In this document: piece by piece, positions 1-11,694 of the stretch
Position numbering within the stretch: position 1 is the stretch's first letter
Layout of the letters: each line of letters begins with the position of its first letter
DNA from: Maratus speciosus
Taxonomy: Eukaryota; Arthropoda; Arachnida; Araneae; Salticidae
Assembly: GCA_963932465.1 (NCBI GenBank)
Contig: OZ010786.1
Coordinates: 441,986,619-442,050,618, forward strand
Direction of reading: 5' to 3'
Length of the DNA stretch: 64,000 bases
The notes under the pieces: model-generated
The model's database searches: none
Told to the model about the DNA's origin: nothing
Seen by the model: only the letters and a program-made list of their open reading frames with translations
Position numbers and translations under genes: made by a program

Positions 1-400
1 ATGTTTGGGCACATTAGTTTTATTTCTAAACAAAAAATTAGCACATTAGGAGCATAATTTCAGAAGATATAAATAAAAATATGAAAATGTAATTTAACAT
101 TAGAAGCACTAAATTTTGAATGTTTATAATTCAAAAACTTATCATTCAAATGACTTGAAATTTGGTGTCTAGGCATAGTTTGAACCGAAAATGTGAAATA
201 TCTCGTTAAAATTGGATATTGCCATTGAAAAAAATGAGGTTTGGGTTCGTTTTAATATGTAGATGACCCCCTAAGCAAATTTTATATACGTCATTTAAAA
301 GTAGACTTTATTTCAAATCGTTCGGTACCAGTAACTTCCGTCTACGATAATTTGTTGAAGAGTTAGTAGGGGGTGTTTACAATTTTTTTCCACGACTGTA
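1..400. mobile_element. Tc1/mariner-type MITE, right part only (array copy 1)
   Basis: This is the right-hand part of the array transposon, cut by the window edge. Its right terminal inverted repeat runs from about 208 to 400 and ends CCACGACTG followed by the target TA (399-400). Confidence 0.85.
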
Positions 401-795
401 CGTTGGGAAGTGTTAACAAGGGATCTTTTGATACCCTTTTTTTGAAAGTAAAATAAAGATAAAAATATTCTAATTTTACTTATGAAGAATAAATTAATAA
501 TGCCAGGTGCTACTGAGCTTTATAAAATGAAAATGCATAAATTTTAGATCCTGTCACTTTTTATTTTTGACAATCATTAAATTTATAGGCAAAATAATTA
601 ATTGAGGCTGAATTTTCAACAAATATATTTTGAATGTAATATTTGATGGATAGTTTTTTTGTTGTTGTTGTAGACAGAATTCTTCAACAGAACAGCTTGT
701 GGTTCCCTTTTTTCATGATTTATACTTTTTTGTGAACTCAGTACTTGTGGTTTTGATAAACAATGACAAAAATTTTGAACTTATATCTTAAAATG

Positions 796-1863
796 TACAG
801 TCGTGGAAAATAAAAAAGTAAACACCCCCTACTAACTCCGCAACAAATTATCGTAGAAGAATGTTACTGGTACCGAATGATTGGAAGTAAAGTCTACTTT
901 TAAATGATGTATATAAAATTTGCATAGGGGGCCATCTACATATTAAAACGAACCATAACTTCATTTTTTTTTTATGGCAATACCTAATTCTGACAGCATA
1001 AATGAACTCTACACCCTTCAAATAGCCTAAAAACAAATTTTTATGCAATTCGTACCACAAGTTTCCGAGAAATTAATTATTTTAAATCGAGCGTATTTTA
1101 AGGGCTGTATCCAAATTGAAGTTGGGTTCTCGATTGCTAACCGAGAGAGCCGCCTTCTTGATCAAGGTACCTTAAGCAGTCAATGAAGTCTGTTAGATAA
1201 CAAGGCAGCAGAAGAAATTTCAAAATATCTACTCCCTTCAATCATAGACGGCTCCTTAAACCATCATTTTGCCGTTTTTTAAGCATAATTTGAAAACTAC
1301 TTGGAAGAAAAATGAGAAATTTGGGATTTTCATAAAGCAGGACTTAATAAATCTAAATCCATCAAAAAATTTATAGGTTGCAATTCATAATTTTTTCGAA
1401 TATTAATTTCATAATTCATAATTCATATCATAAAATTATAAAAATTGCAAATTCAGCGTATTTATGTTTGGGCACATTAGTTTTATTTCTAAACAAAAAA
1501 TTAGCACATTAGGAGCATAATTTCAGAAGATATAAATAAAAATATGAAAATGTAATTTAACATTAGAAGCACTAAATTTTGAATGTTTATAATTCAAAAA
1601 CTTATCATTCAAATGACTTGAAATTTGGTGTCTAGGCATAGTTTGAACCGAAAATGTGAAATATCTCGTTAAAATTGGATATTGCCATTGAAAAAAATGA
1701 GGTTTGGGTTCGTTTTAATATGTAGATGACCCCCTAAGCAAATTTTATATACGTCATTTAAAAGTAGACTTTATTTCAAATCGTTCGGTACCAGTAACTT
1801 CCGTCTACGATAATTTGTTGAAGAGTTAGTAGGGGGTGTTTACAATTTTTTTCCACGACTGTA
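796..1863. mobile_element. Non-autonomous Tc1/mariner-type element, array copy 2
   Basis: It starts TA-CAGTCGTGGAAAA at 796 and ends TTTTCCACGACTG-TA at 1863. The left repeat (about 796-995) matches the reverse complement of the right repeat (about 1670-1863) over roughly 190-200 bp with scattered mismatches. The TA duplication and CAGTCGTGG ends suit a Tc1/mariner element (family inference). The roughly 670-bp interior is AT-rich and has no transposase frame, so it is a large MITE. The interior contains a CGAGAGAG...CTTGATCAAG block that also occurs in the AATTCCTACT family of this window. Confidence 0.88.
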
Positions 1864-2258
1864 CGTTGGGAAGTGTTAACAAGGGATCTTTTGATACCCT
1901 TTTTTTGAAAGTAAAATAAAGATAAAAATATTCTAATTTTACTTATGAAGAATAAATTAATAATGCCAGGTGCTACTGAGCTTTATAAAATGAAAATGCA
2001 TAAATTTTAGATCCTGTCACTTTTTATTTTTGACAATCATTAAATTTATAGGCAAAATAATTAATTGAGGCTGAATTTTCAACAAATATATTTTGAATGT
2101 AATATTTAATGGATAGTTTTTTTGTTGTTGTTGTAGACAGAATTCTTCAACAGAACAGCTTGTGGTTCCCTTTTTTCATGATTTATACTTTTTTGTGAAC
2201 TCAGTACTTGTGGTTTTGATAAACAATGACAAAAATTTTGAACTTATATCTTAAAATG

Positions 2259-3325
2259 TACAGTCGTGGAAAATAAAAAAGTAAACACCCCCTACTAACT
2301 CCGCAACAAATTATCGTAGAAGAATGTTACTGGTACCGAATGATTGGAAGTAAAGTCTACTTTTAAATGATGTATATAAAATTTGCATAGGGAGCCATCT
2401 ACATATTAGAACGAACCATAACTTCATTTTTTTTCAATGGCAATACCCAATTCTGACAGCATAAATGAACTCTACACCCTTCAAATAGCCTAAAAACAAA
2501 TTTTTATGCAATTCGTACCACAAGTTTCCGAGAAATTAATTATTTTAAATCGAGCGTATTTTAAGGGCTGTATCCAAATTGAAGTTGGGTTCTCGATTGC
2601 TAACCGAGAGAGCCGCCTTCTTGATCAAAGTACCTTAAGCAGTCAATGAAGTCTGTTAGATAACAAGGCAGCAGAAGAAATTTCAAAATATCTACTCCCT
2701 TCAATCATAGACGGCTCCTTAAACCATCATTTTGCCGTTTTTTAAGCATAATTTGAAAACTACTTGGAAGAAAAATGTGAAATTTGGGATTTTCATAAAG
2801 CAGGACTTAATAAATCTAAATCCATCAAAAAATTTATAGGTTGCAATTCATAATTTTTTCGAATATTAATTTCATAATTCATAATTCATATCATAAAATT
2901 ATAAAAATTGCAAATTCAGCGTATTTATATTTGGGCACATTAGTTTTATTTCTAAACAAAAAATTAGCACATTAGGAGCATAATTTCAGAAGATATAAAT
3001 AAAAATATGAAAATGTAATTTAACATTAGAAGCACTAAATTTTGAATGTTTATAATTCAAAAACTTATCATTCAAATGACTTGAAATTTGGTGTCTAGGC
3101 ATAGTTTGAACCGAAAATTTGAAATATCTCGTTCAAATTGGATATTGCCATTGAAAAAATGAGGTTTGGGTTCGTTTTAATATGTAGATGACCCCCTAAG
3201 CAAATTTTATATACGTCATTTAAAAGTAGACTTTATTTCAAATCGTTCGGTACCAGTAACTTCCGTCTACGATAATTTGTTGAAGAGTTAGTAGGGGGTG
3301 TTTACAGTTTTTTTCCACGACTGTA
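2259..3325. mobile_element. Non-autonomous Tc1/mariner-type element, array copy 3
   Basis: It is nearly identical to the copy at 796-1863 and has the same TA-bounded ends and long terminal repeats. Small differences include a mutated CTTGATCAAA at 2620. Confidence 0.88.
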
Positions 3326-3720
3326 CGTTGGGAAGTGTTAACAAGGGATCTTTTGATACCCTTTTTTTGAAAGTAAAATAAAGATAAAAATATTCTAATT
3401 TTACTTATGAAGAATAAATTAATAATGCCAGGTGCTACTGAGCTTTATAAAATGAAAATGCATAAATTTTAGATCCTGTCACTTTTTATTTTTGACAATC
3501 ATTAAATTTATAGGCAAAATAATTAATTGATGCTGAATTTTCAACAAATATATTTTGAATGTAATATTTAATGGATAGTTTTTTTGTTGTTGTTGTAGAC
3601 AGAATTCTTCAACAGAACAGCTTGTGGTTCCCTTTTTTCATGATTTATACTTTTTTGTGAACTCAGTACTTGTGGTTTTGATAAACAATGACAAAAATTT
3701 TGAACTTATATCTTAAAATG

Positions 3721-4787
3721 TACAGTCGTGGAAAATAAAAAAGTAAACACCCCCTACTAACTCCGCAACAAATTATCGTAGAAGAATGTTACTGGTACCG
3801 AATGATTGGAAGTAAAGTCTACTTTTACATGATGTATATAAAATTTGCATAGGGGGCCATCTACATATTAAAACGAACCATAACTTCATTTTTTTTCAAT
3901 GGCAATACCCAATTCTGACAGCATAAATGAACTCTACACCCTTCAAATAGCCTAAAAACAAATTTTTATGCAATTCGTACCAAAAGTTTCCGAGAAATTA
4001 ATTATTTTAAATCGAGCGTATTTTAAGGGCTGTATCCAAATTGAAGTTGGGTTCTCGATTGCTAACCGAGAGAGCCGCCTTCTTGATCAAGGTACCTTAA
4101 GCAGTCAATGAAGTCTGTTAGATAACAAGGCAGCAGAAGAAATTTCAAAATATCTACTCCCTTCAATCATAGACGGCTCCTTAAACCATCATTTTGCCGT
4201 TTTTTAAGCATAATTTGAAAACTACTTGGAAGAAAAATGTGAAATTTGGGATTTTCATAAAGCAGGACTTAATAAATCTAAATACATCAAAAAAATTATA
4301 GGTTGCAATTCATAATTTTTTCGAATACTAATTTCATAATTCATAATTTATATCATAAAATTATAAAAATTGCAAATTCAGCGTATTTATGTTTGGACAC
4401 ATTAGTTTTATTTCTAAACAAAAAATTAGCACATTAGGAGCATAATTTCAGAAGATATAAATAAAAATATGAAAATGTAATTTAACATTAGAAGCACTAA
4501 ATTTTGAATGTTTATAATTCAAAAACTTATCATTCAAATGACTTGGAATTTGGTGTCTAGGCATATTTTTAACCGAAGATTTGAAATATCTCGTTAAAAT
4601 TGGGTATTGCCATTGAAAAAAATAAGGTTTGGGTTCGTTTTAATATGTAGATGACCCCCTAAGCAAATTTTATATACGTCATTTAAAAGTAGACTTTATT
4701 TCAAATCGTTCGGTACCAGTAACTTCCGTCTACGATAATTTGTTGAAGAGTTAGTAGGGGTGTTTACTTTTTTTTTCCACGACTGTA
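3721..4787. mobile_element. Non-autonomous Tc1/mariner-type element, array copy 4
   Basis: Same structure and TA borders as the other array copies. The right terminal repeat is slightly more diverged, with a shortened G run and a longer T run before CCACGACTG. Confidence 0.88.
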
Positions 4788-5185
4788 CGTTGGGAAGTGT
4801 TAACAAGGGATCTTTTGATACCTTTTTTTTGAAAATAAAATAAAGATAAAAATATTCTAATTTTACTTATGAAGGATAAATTAATAATGCCAGGTGCTAC
4901 TGAGCTTTATAAAATGAAAATGCATAAATTTTAGATCCTGTCACTTTTTATTTTTGACAATCATTAAATTTATAGGCAAAATAATTAATTGATGCTGAAT
5001 TTTCAACAAATATATTTTGAATGTAATATTTAATGGATAGTTTTTTTTTTTGTTGTTGTAGACAGAATTCTTCAACAGAACAGCTTGTGGTTCCCTTTTT
5101 TCATGATCTATACTTTTTTGTCAACTCAGTACTTGTGGTTTCGATAAACAATGACAAAAATTTTGAACTTATATTTTAAAATGTA

Positions 5186-5768
5186 CCTTAGTATCCTTAG
5201 AACATTCTGTCCAAATTTCAGAACGATTCTATAAATAATAAAGGAGATATAACTAAGTCAAAAAGATTAAATTTAGTATCATTTATGTATAAGTGAAATG
5301 ATTAAATTCATTTTTCTCAATAAATGAAAGTTAAAATTCTAGTACTATATTGACCTTTAGTTAAATAATTAAGATACACATAAAAATACACAAATATATG
5401 TACAAAAATTACTTTCAGGTACATATAACATAAAGATATTTAAAATAGATTAAAACTGTCTTAAAATTGGGGAGACTAGGGAAGATTGACCAAACGAGAG
5501 GCTTGAACTACCCATCAGTTTTCGTATTTAAAAGAATTTCAGAGTTTTATCCATAGGTGTCAACCAACGTTACTGAAATGCTCAAACAAAAGTCCTTGTT
5601 TCATAGAGATAATCGTAATAAATGTGGAAGAAATCAATAGTGAGGCATTTTCAACCTAAAACTTGTGTTTTATAGAAATATTTTGTAAGTTTTTTCTTCA
5701 AATAAAATGTGTCATTGAAATTAAATGGGTTTTAAGTAATGCAGAAATATAGAGCTTTCATTCCAGTA
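5186..5768. other. AT-rich single-copy flank of the array
   Basis: This is the unique sequence immediately right of the array. I see no coding frame, RNA gene or internal repeat here. Confidence 0.5.
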
Positions 5769-5932
5769 GGGATGAGAGTGCTCCGACTCAAATGACCGAT
5801 TACTACCACTAAATTTTAATAGATTTTTTTTCTTTATTTATTGACAGAATTTATGAGATTTAATAAAGCAAAGAATACTATTTAAATTTAGTGGTAGTGA
5901 TCGGTCATTTGGGTCGGAGCGCTCTCATCCCT
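5769..5932. mobile_element. Palindromic MITE, GATGAGAG family, copy 1
   Basis: The left arm starts GGGATGAGAGTGCTCC and the right arm ends GGAGCGCTCTCATCCC. The arms are about 50 bp and pair closely around an AT-rich centre. A second copy of the same structure lies at 60848-61006. It has no coding capacity. A target duplication is not clear, so the superfamily is unassigned; the right end CCCTG would suit hAT. Confidence 0.85.
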
Positions 5933-8696
5933 GTTCTAGGCATAAAGATTGTACAATAACATAGGCTTATCATAACAATGTGCTATTCTTTAAAAAAGAG
6001 CTATGTGGGGAGGCTTGACCCAGTCAATGTGAGTGTTGTTGTTTCTGAATCACTTACCAAACTCTATGGTGCGGTCAAAAAACAAGCTGTGTGAACTGAG
6101 ATGACCCTTTTTTGTTTACGATTTGATTTTTATGTCATTTTTGTTGTTCCAATCGAAAAACTTTAGGAAGGTATGCAGACAAATTTCACAAGGATGCATA
6201 CAGTGAGATGAAACCAAAGTATGTGACAACTAGAGTTGTCCTGTCGAGTGTCACAATATGTAGGACAAGGAGACAAAAAAAGCGGGTCTGTGGCTCCTAA
6301 ATTCGGACATAGCAATTCATAAAACCCTATGAAAACAGAGCCTGTCTCTAACGGAATACTGTCTTAAATGTTAAAATTTCATTTTCCCTGCTGTACAATT
6401 ATACCTACTCAGACAAAAATCTGTTTAAAACAAAAATTTTCTCCTCTGACTTGCGAGTGTGTCTAAACAGGTTTGTTTAAGTATCATATTTTCAAAAATA
6501 TTCTTTAATAATAATTAAAGCATGTAGCATAAACTTATTTTTCTTTTTTAAACTGATTTTATTTCTCTTCACAAATATTTCAATATAAAACAAAGTGGGT
6601 CAAGCCTCCCATTTATTGGGTAAACCGTCCCAATTGTGGGGATCCTTGACCCATTATTTTCTTATGATTAAAATCAATTACTTTTCAAATTTCTTATATA
6701 TTACACTTATGTAGCTATTTTATCTGACATCTCATCTGGCGTACAACCTTTAAATGACGGCCTTGCAATGGTTAAAAACGTTTTGGGTTTTTCTAATGTA
6801 TTTAAAGATATTTTTAATGTATTTTAAATATCTTTATATTATATGTATGCCTCTGAAAGTCATTTTTGTACAATTATTTGTGCTTTTATATGTATTTTAA
6901 TCCTTTTACTCAGTTCGCAACTGTTTACATTTTCATTTTAATTGAAATGCTAAGGCTTCTACAATAATTAAGCAAATTTCCTGATTTTTTTTTTTTTATA
7001 AAAGTCCCTTTATACCCCTTGAGTGATAACTAAGTGTCGAATTTTAGATATGCTTGTAACTTAAAAAAAAGGGTGAACTTAAAAATATGCTACTTTTCCA
7101 TGTTTTTTTCCATATACATTCACTAATTATATTTTTTTATGCTGATGTAATGAAGTAATCAAAAATCCAATACTTAGATTTATACAAAAAGAATACTCTG
7201 AATAAAGGATTAAAAAAATCTATTTCCAACTATGATAAATGAAAAAGACGAACAAATTTTAAAATTGTTAATTTTTTTAAATAAATAATTTTTTTAAGTT
7301 ATTGCTATATTGAGATTTTAGCACTTTTTATGATCTATTATGACAATGCTTTATTCAAACATGAACCTAAAAATATAATATAGGTTATAGTTACAAAACA
7401 TTTTTTTTGTTAACGTGTCATCTTAAATAGGAAGAAATACGTGTCAATCAAATTTTATATTACAGCTAAGGAAAAATGTTTATTTCTAATATAATCAATT
7501 ACTCAAAATATAATTATAATTTCAATAGCCTAGTAAACTTTTCAAAGAATTAATTAATCGTGAATGTCATGGAATGATTTCTTGCAAACAGAAATTCTAC
7601 ATTTTTATCTTCGTTAACTCAAAATTAAATAAATAATAATACTGCATATAAATCAGTCACTGTAATATTAAATAGAGGTACTTATTTTTATTAATGCATT
7701 TATTTTTTACGTTGATTAGTAAGCCTTTTAATATTTAACTTCTTTTAGCCCATTTTCTTTTATTTATTTTGAAGCAGTAGTTATGAAATGCATTTCTAAA
7801 AATCTCTCGTCTTTGGATACACTAATTATAGCAAATAATCTTAAAAATTCTAGCATTGGATTGAGTGATCCAGTTTTATATTTATGATTTGCTCCTAAAA
7901 TCTTGACTTTTATGTCTAGTCTAGAAGATGATTAAGCTTCATAAATGGATTTTTAGAGTACATGATGGAATTACTTTTCAAAGAAATTCATGAGTTAAGT
8001 GTCTAGTAAATATCTAATGATTTATTTAGTACTAGATATTCATTCATCAAAATAGTATTTCAGACTTTCAAGTACTATCAATTAATTTTTAAGTTATTCC
8101 AATTCATCAGATTTCCTTGCAGTTTCATTTATTTTCTTAAGAAGGTTTGTTCAAATTTTATTCTCTTCTAAGTATAAATAGTTGAATAGAATGAATAATG
8201 AATGTTTGATGGAATAAGTCTTTGACATTGTTTTGATGATTAATTTACTTTTGTTTTATTTCAGATATTAAAACTTACATATGAGCATCCCTTTGTTATA
8301 TAATTTATATTTCTAAATAGAGATTCTAACGGTTTCTAACATCTGATCGAACCATCGGATCATTTTCCTCATTTTCTTCGTAGCATTTTCCTCTCAAACG
8401 TTGAGTTTATGTCTAGAAGATTAAAATTTAATGTATTTTCAGAATATAAACTATAATAGCATCTTTAAAAGCAATTGATTTGAAGAGTCTTTGAGTAAAT
8501 GTCTAATTCCTGATCCATAAATGTTTTAAACATATAGTTATCGAAGTAGTAATAACATGCATTCAAGTACTACTGATATTGTAAATGCATCAATTATTCC
8601 ACCAAGTGTACTATATTAAGTTTCCAATTGCTACCAATTAATGTGTCAATTATTTCAATTAGGTTTTCAAGTGGTTTTTACATTTTGAAGTATTAT
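5933..8696. other. Non-coding AT-rich stretch with one short inverted repeat
   Basis: No convincing gene. An inverted pair GGGAGGCTTGACCCA (about 6008-6022) and TGGGTCAAGCCTCCC (about 6597-6611) brackets about 575 bp. Related CTTGAC/TTGACCCA fragments lie at 5484-5510 and 6640-6655. This could be the worn remains of an inverted-repeat element, but I cannot place its ends. The rest is simple AT-rich sequence. Confidence 0.5.
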
Positions 8697-8777
8697 CCAA
8701 GTACTGTCAATGGTATTTCACGCATCCAAGTACTAACCAAGTACTGTCAATAGTATTTTACGCTTCCAAGTACTATT
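8697..8777. repeat. Two direct repeats of 40 bp
   Basis: A 40-bp unit beginning CCAAGTACTGTCAAT occurs at 8697 and 8737. Further CAAGTACTA words lie just upstream (from about 8560), so this is a small degenerate tandem repeat. It abuts the Helitron end. Confidence 0.8.
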
Positions 8778-9195
8778 CAAGTATTATATATATAAATAGG
8801 GGGCTCGGCCCCCTACGAGCTACGCTCGCCAACCCCCGTTCAGACACTGCAGTCTCTAAAAGCACGCTAATTTGATCGGCTTTAAAAAGATTTTGGAAGA
8901 GTGAATTATAATTAAAAAAACAAAAGCAATCTCCCTATAAACGGGTTTCTATTCATTTCTCTCAGCTGCTGTTAAAAGATACAATGGCATTTCAAAATCA
9001 TCTAATATAAAATGAATTAAGTAAACAGAGTCTTTGTCTCCCGGTATTTTTTAACAAAGCGAAAAGAAAGTCCTTTTAAATAAGACATTTTAAATATATC
9101 GTTTTTAATCTGACGTAATTTTCACCAAACTTTTCTTTCCCTTTTTAGGTGCGTTCGTAATTATATAAATACGTAGCACCAATAGTCGTCGTTCA

Positions 9196-9244
9196 GTCCG
9201 TCCGTCCGTCTGTCCGTCCGTCTGTCCGTCCGTCCGTCTGTCCG
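9196..9244. repeat. GTCCGTCC/GTCTGTCC microsatellite
   Basis: A roughly 49-bp run of GTCC and GTCT tetramers lies just inside the left end of the GGTGCGTTCG element. The copy at 17756 has a shorter, decayed version at the same place, so the microsatellite belongs to the element. Confidence 0.9.
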
Positions 9245-9289
9245 CATGTAACAGAGCAAAAACTACCCAACCGAATGGTCTGAAATTTC

Positions 9290-10140
9290 AAATATATGAT
9301 TGTTGCAAAATTTTGTCGAGCCATTTCAAATTTTATGAAAATCGGATGTATAGTTTAATTACAGGGACAGTCAAAAGTTTTTCTTTACATTACGGCCAAT
9401 GGGAAAAATTATTGCAAGTGCATTTTAATGATATGAGAGCCTTTCGAATGATCTGAAATTTTAAAGATATAACTGTTGCAAAATTTTGTCGAGCCCTTTC
9501 AAATTTTTAGAAAAATCGGATGTATAGTTTAATTACAGGGACAGTCAAAAGTTTTTCTTTACATTACGGCCAATGAGAAAAATTATTGCAAGTGGATTTT
9601 AATGATATTAGAGCCTTCCGAATGATCTGAAATTTTAAAGATATAACTGTTGCAAAATTTTGTCGAGCCCTTTCAAATTTTAGGAAAATCGGATGCATAG
9701 TTTAATTACAGGGACAGTCAAAAGTTTTTCTTTACATTACGGCCAATGAGAAAAATTATTGCAAGTGGATTTTAATGATATTAGAGCCTTCCGAATGATC
9801 TGAAATTTTAAAGATATAACTGTTGCAAAATTTTGTCGAGCCCTTTCAAATTTTAGGAAAATCGGATGCATAGTTTAATTACAGGGACAGTCAAAAGTTT
9901 TTCTTTACATTACGGCCAATGGGAAAAATTATTGCAAGTGCATTTTAATGATATTACAGCCATCCGAATGGTCTGAAATTTTAAAGATATAATTGTTGCA
10001 AAATTTTGTTGAGCTATTTCAAATTTTAGGAAAATCGGATGTATAGTTTAATTACAGGGACAGTCAAAAGTGTTCCGTTACATTACGGGGAATGGGAAAA
10101 AAAAATATTGGAAGTGCATTTTAATGATGTATCAGACTAT
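9290..10140. repeat. Tandem repeat, unit about 173 bp, about 5 copies
   Basis: The marker TGTTGCAAAATTTTGT recurs at about 9301, 9474, 9649, 9821 and 9994, a period of 172-175 bp. Units also share TTAATTACAGGGACAGTC. The last unit is truncated. The related element at 17756 keeps only one unit, so the array expanded within this copy. Confidence 0.92.
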
Positions 10141-11141
10141 GCGCTTTATGAAGTGCAAAAAATTATACATTCAGTACAATATGGGGTGCAAAAAATAATT
10201 ATAAAACTAGTTATAGTACGAACGCACCTCATTTGCCACGTTTGACGAGCAATTTCCAACTTGTTAATATTCACGTGAAAATGCTTTTATTAGAAATGAA
10301 ATGTTATTTGCGCTGTCCAAAAAAAAAAAAAAATAGTTGAAAAATTCATCTCAAAATATCAAGTAAATGTCTCGCGCTATTTTAAAATTTATACTGTTTT
10401 GCAATATTATTTTGTGTTCATTTTATGTATTAACTGTAATGTGACGTAATTGTGATGTAATTTCTCCTGTTTAAGACTTCTAACGCATGTTAATAAATTT
10501 ATTATTTAACAATATCCTTTCTCTGTTAAAATTCATGTGTAATTATAGATGAAGTAATTTTCAATAAGTTCCTGCTTTTTATAAGTAATTATTTAATTCG
10601 AATTTGAAAGTTTTTTTCTGTTTATAATAGTCACGTGTAAATAAATTTTTAATTTGAAGCAAACATTATTGTTTCCGTTGTTTATAAAGTTGGCAACAGG
10701 TTAAATTAGTACAATTTTCTGAAATAAGAAAAAAATATCTCTCGAAATGCTGAAAATTTGAATTTAAAATAGAAATGAAACCTCGAAAAATGAGTCAAAT
10801 TAAAAAAAGAAATTAATTCTGCACACCGGGAAATTATAACGTATAAAATGATCTAAAAATTATTAAATTCCGATGTATAGTTTTTGCTCCTATAAAACTT
10901 TTCTAGTGGAACGATTTTGCCCAACTTTAGCATTAAATATCTCTTAAAATAATTCTTCGATTTGAAAACTGTCTGCATCAGCGTGTTTATCAAACATTTT
11001 TGTATAATACTACCGATTTTCATATTTTTGTATGCATTAGTTTTCTTAATATTAACGAAGAAAGACCTCCGGTCACAAAAAATTCAAAACCGGCGGCGGC
11101 GGCGGTGACAGCGGTAGTTACTTTTTTTTAGAATAGAGAGA

Positions 11142-11694
11142 TTTTACGCTTTAAAGTAATATCAGTTACCCTTTAAAGTGTAATTTATTTCATTACAGAT
11201 CTTTGTAGATGTACCCGTATCTCTACGAAGTTATTGTGAAATTGTATTCGTTTCTAACTCTAAATAATTTTAAGTATTAATTATAGCATTAAGTATTAAG
11301 AAATGTGTGATGGAAGAAACCATTCGCGTATTTTAAATTAGTATATTTTAAATATGGATTTAAGCAACTGTAAGTTAACACGAAATCATTATAGAAAATA
11401 TTACAAAATTTTACATACGAACATTAAGGAGGTAAACAGAATATCGGCATTTAAACAATATCAATGCAGAAAAGCATGAACAGAAGCACCACTTGTTGGA
11501 CTTAGTAAAAACACAAAGAAGCATTAAACATGAATGTAGAAACCAGTTTAAAGTGCTGTATAAAGCTAAATTTAATGAACAGCCAACTAATGTACATAAA
11601 ATTGGGTTTCAGAAAATGCGATCCAAGTTCCGAGAACTTCTAGTGCCTAACATCGACGCCACATGCAGGGTCGCAACGTCCTATATATATTTTT
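11142..11694. other. Intergenic stretch without a supported gene
   Basis: AT-rich sequence between Helitron 1 and the ACCCGACTG element. A 108-codon frame at 11493-11819 (+) runs on into that element, shows no motif I recognise and is not supported as a gene. Confidence 0.45.

Larger units (their letters stand above)
1..5185. repeat. Tandem array, unit 1463 bp, about 3.5 copies
   Basis: The opening sequence recurs at 1464, 2927 and 4389, giving units of 1463, 1463 and 1462 bp. Each unit is a roughly 1067-bp inverted-repeat transposon plus a spacer of about 395 bp (401-795, 1864-2258, 3326-3720, 4788-5183). The first three copies differ at only scattered bases, and the fourth is more diverged. 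The array runs off the left edge of the window. On the right it stops at TA 5184-5185, exactly where the next transposon end would begin, and then passes into single-copy sequence. I see no gene in it; the short frame at 848-1060 on the minus strand lies in the terminal repeat. Confidence 0.95.
9148..10263. mobile_element. GGTGCGTTCGTA element inserted in Helitron 1
   Basis: The left end is GGTGCGTTCGTAATTA. Near the right end is the inverted TACGAACGCACC, followed by about 35 bp ending CAATTTCCAACTTG. Helitron copy 2 lacks this insert at about 55630, which fixes the borders and suggests a TTA duplication (9145-9147 and 10264-10266). Inside are a GTCCGTCC microsatellite and five tandem units of about 173 bp. 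A second copy lies at 17756-18882. I cannot place it in a named superfamily. The short frame at 10039-10245 spans the last repeat unit and is not a credible gene. Confidence 0.8.
8796..11141 (-). mobile_element. Non-autonomous Helitron, copy 1
   Basis: Read on the minus strand it begins TCTCTCTATTCTAAAAAA (11141 leftwards) after a flanking A. It ends with a GC-rich hairpin, GGGGGCCGAGCCCCCTAT, at about 8796-8815. A TC start, a 3' hairpin close to CTAG/CTAT, and insertion between A and T without duplication are the Helitron pattern. It aligns with the second copy at 55454-56442 along both ends. The interior is interrupted by another element (9148-10263). There is no Rep/helicase frame. A CGG trinucleotide run (about 11092-11104) lies near the 5' end. 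Confidence 0.85.

Noticed and set aside
6007..6611. Transposon bounded by GGGAGGCTTGACCCA inverted pair
   Set aside because: The inverted pair is short, with no target duplication and no second copy in the window.
9290..10140. CRISPR-like spaced repeats
   Set aside because: The 173-bp units are contiguous tandem repeats without unique spacers, in animal DNA.
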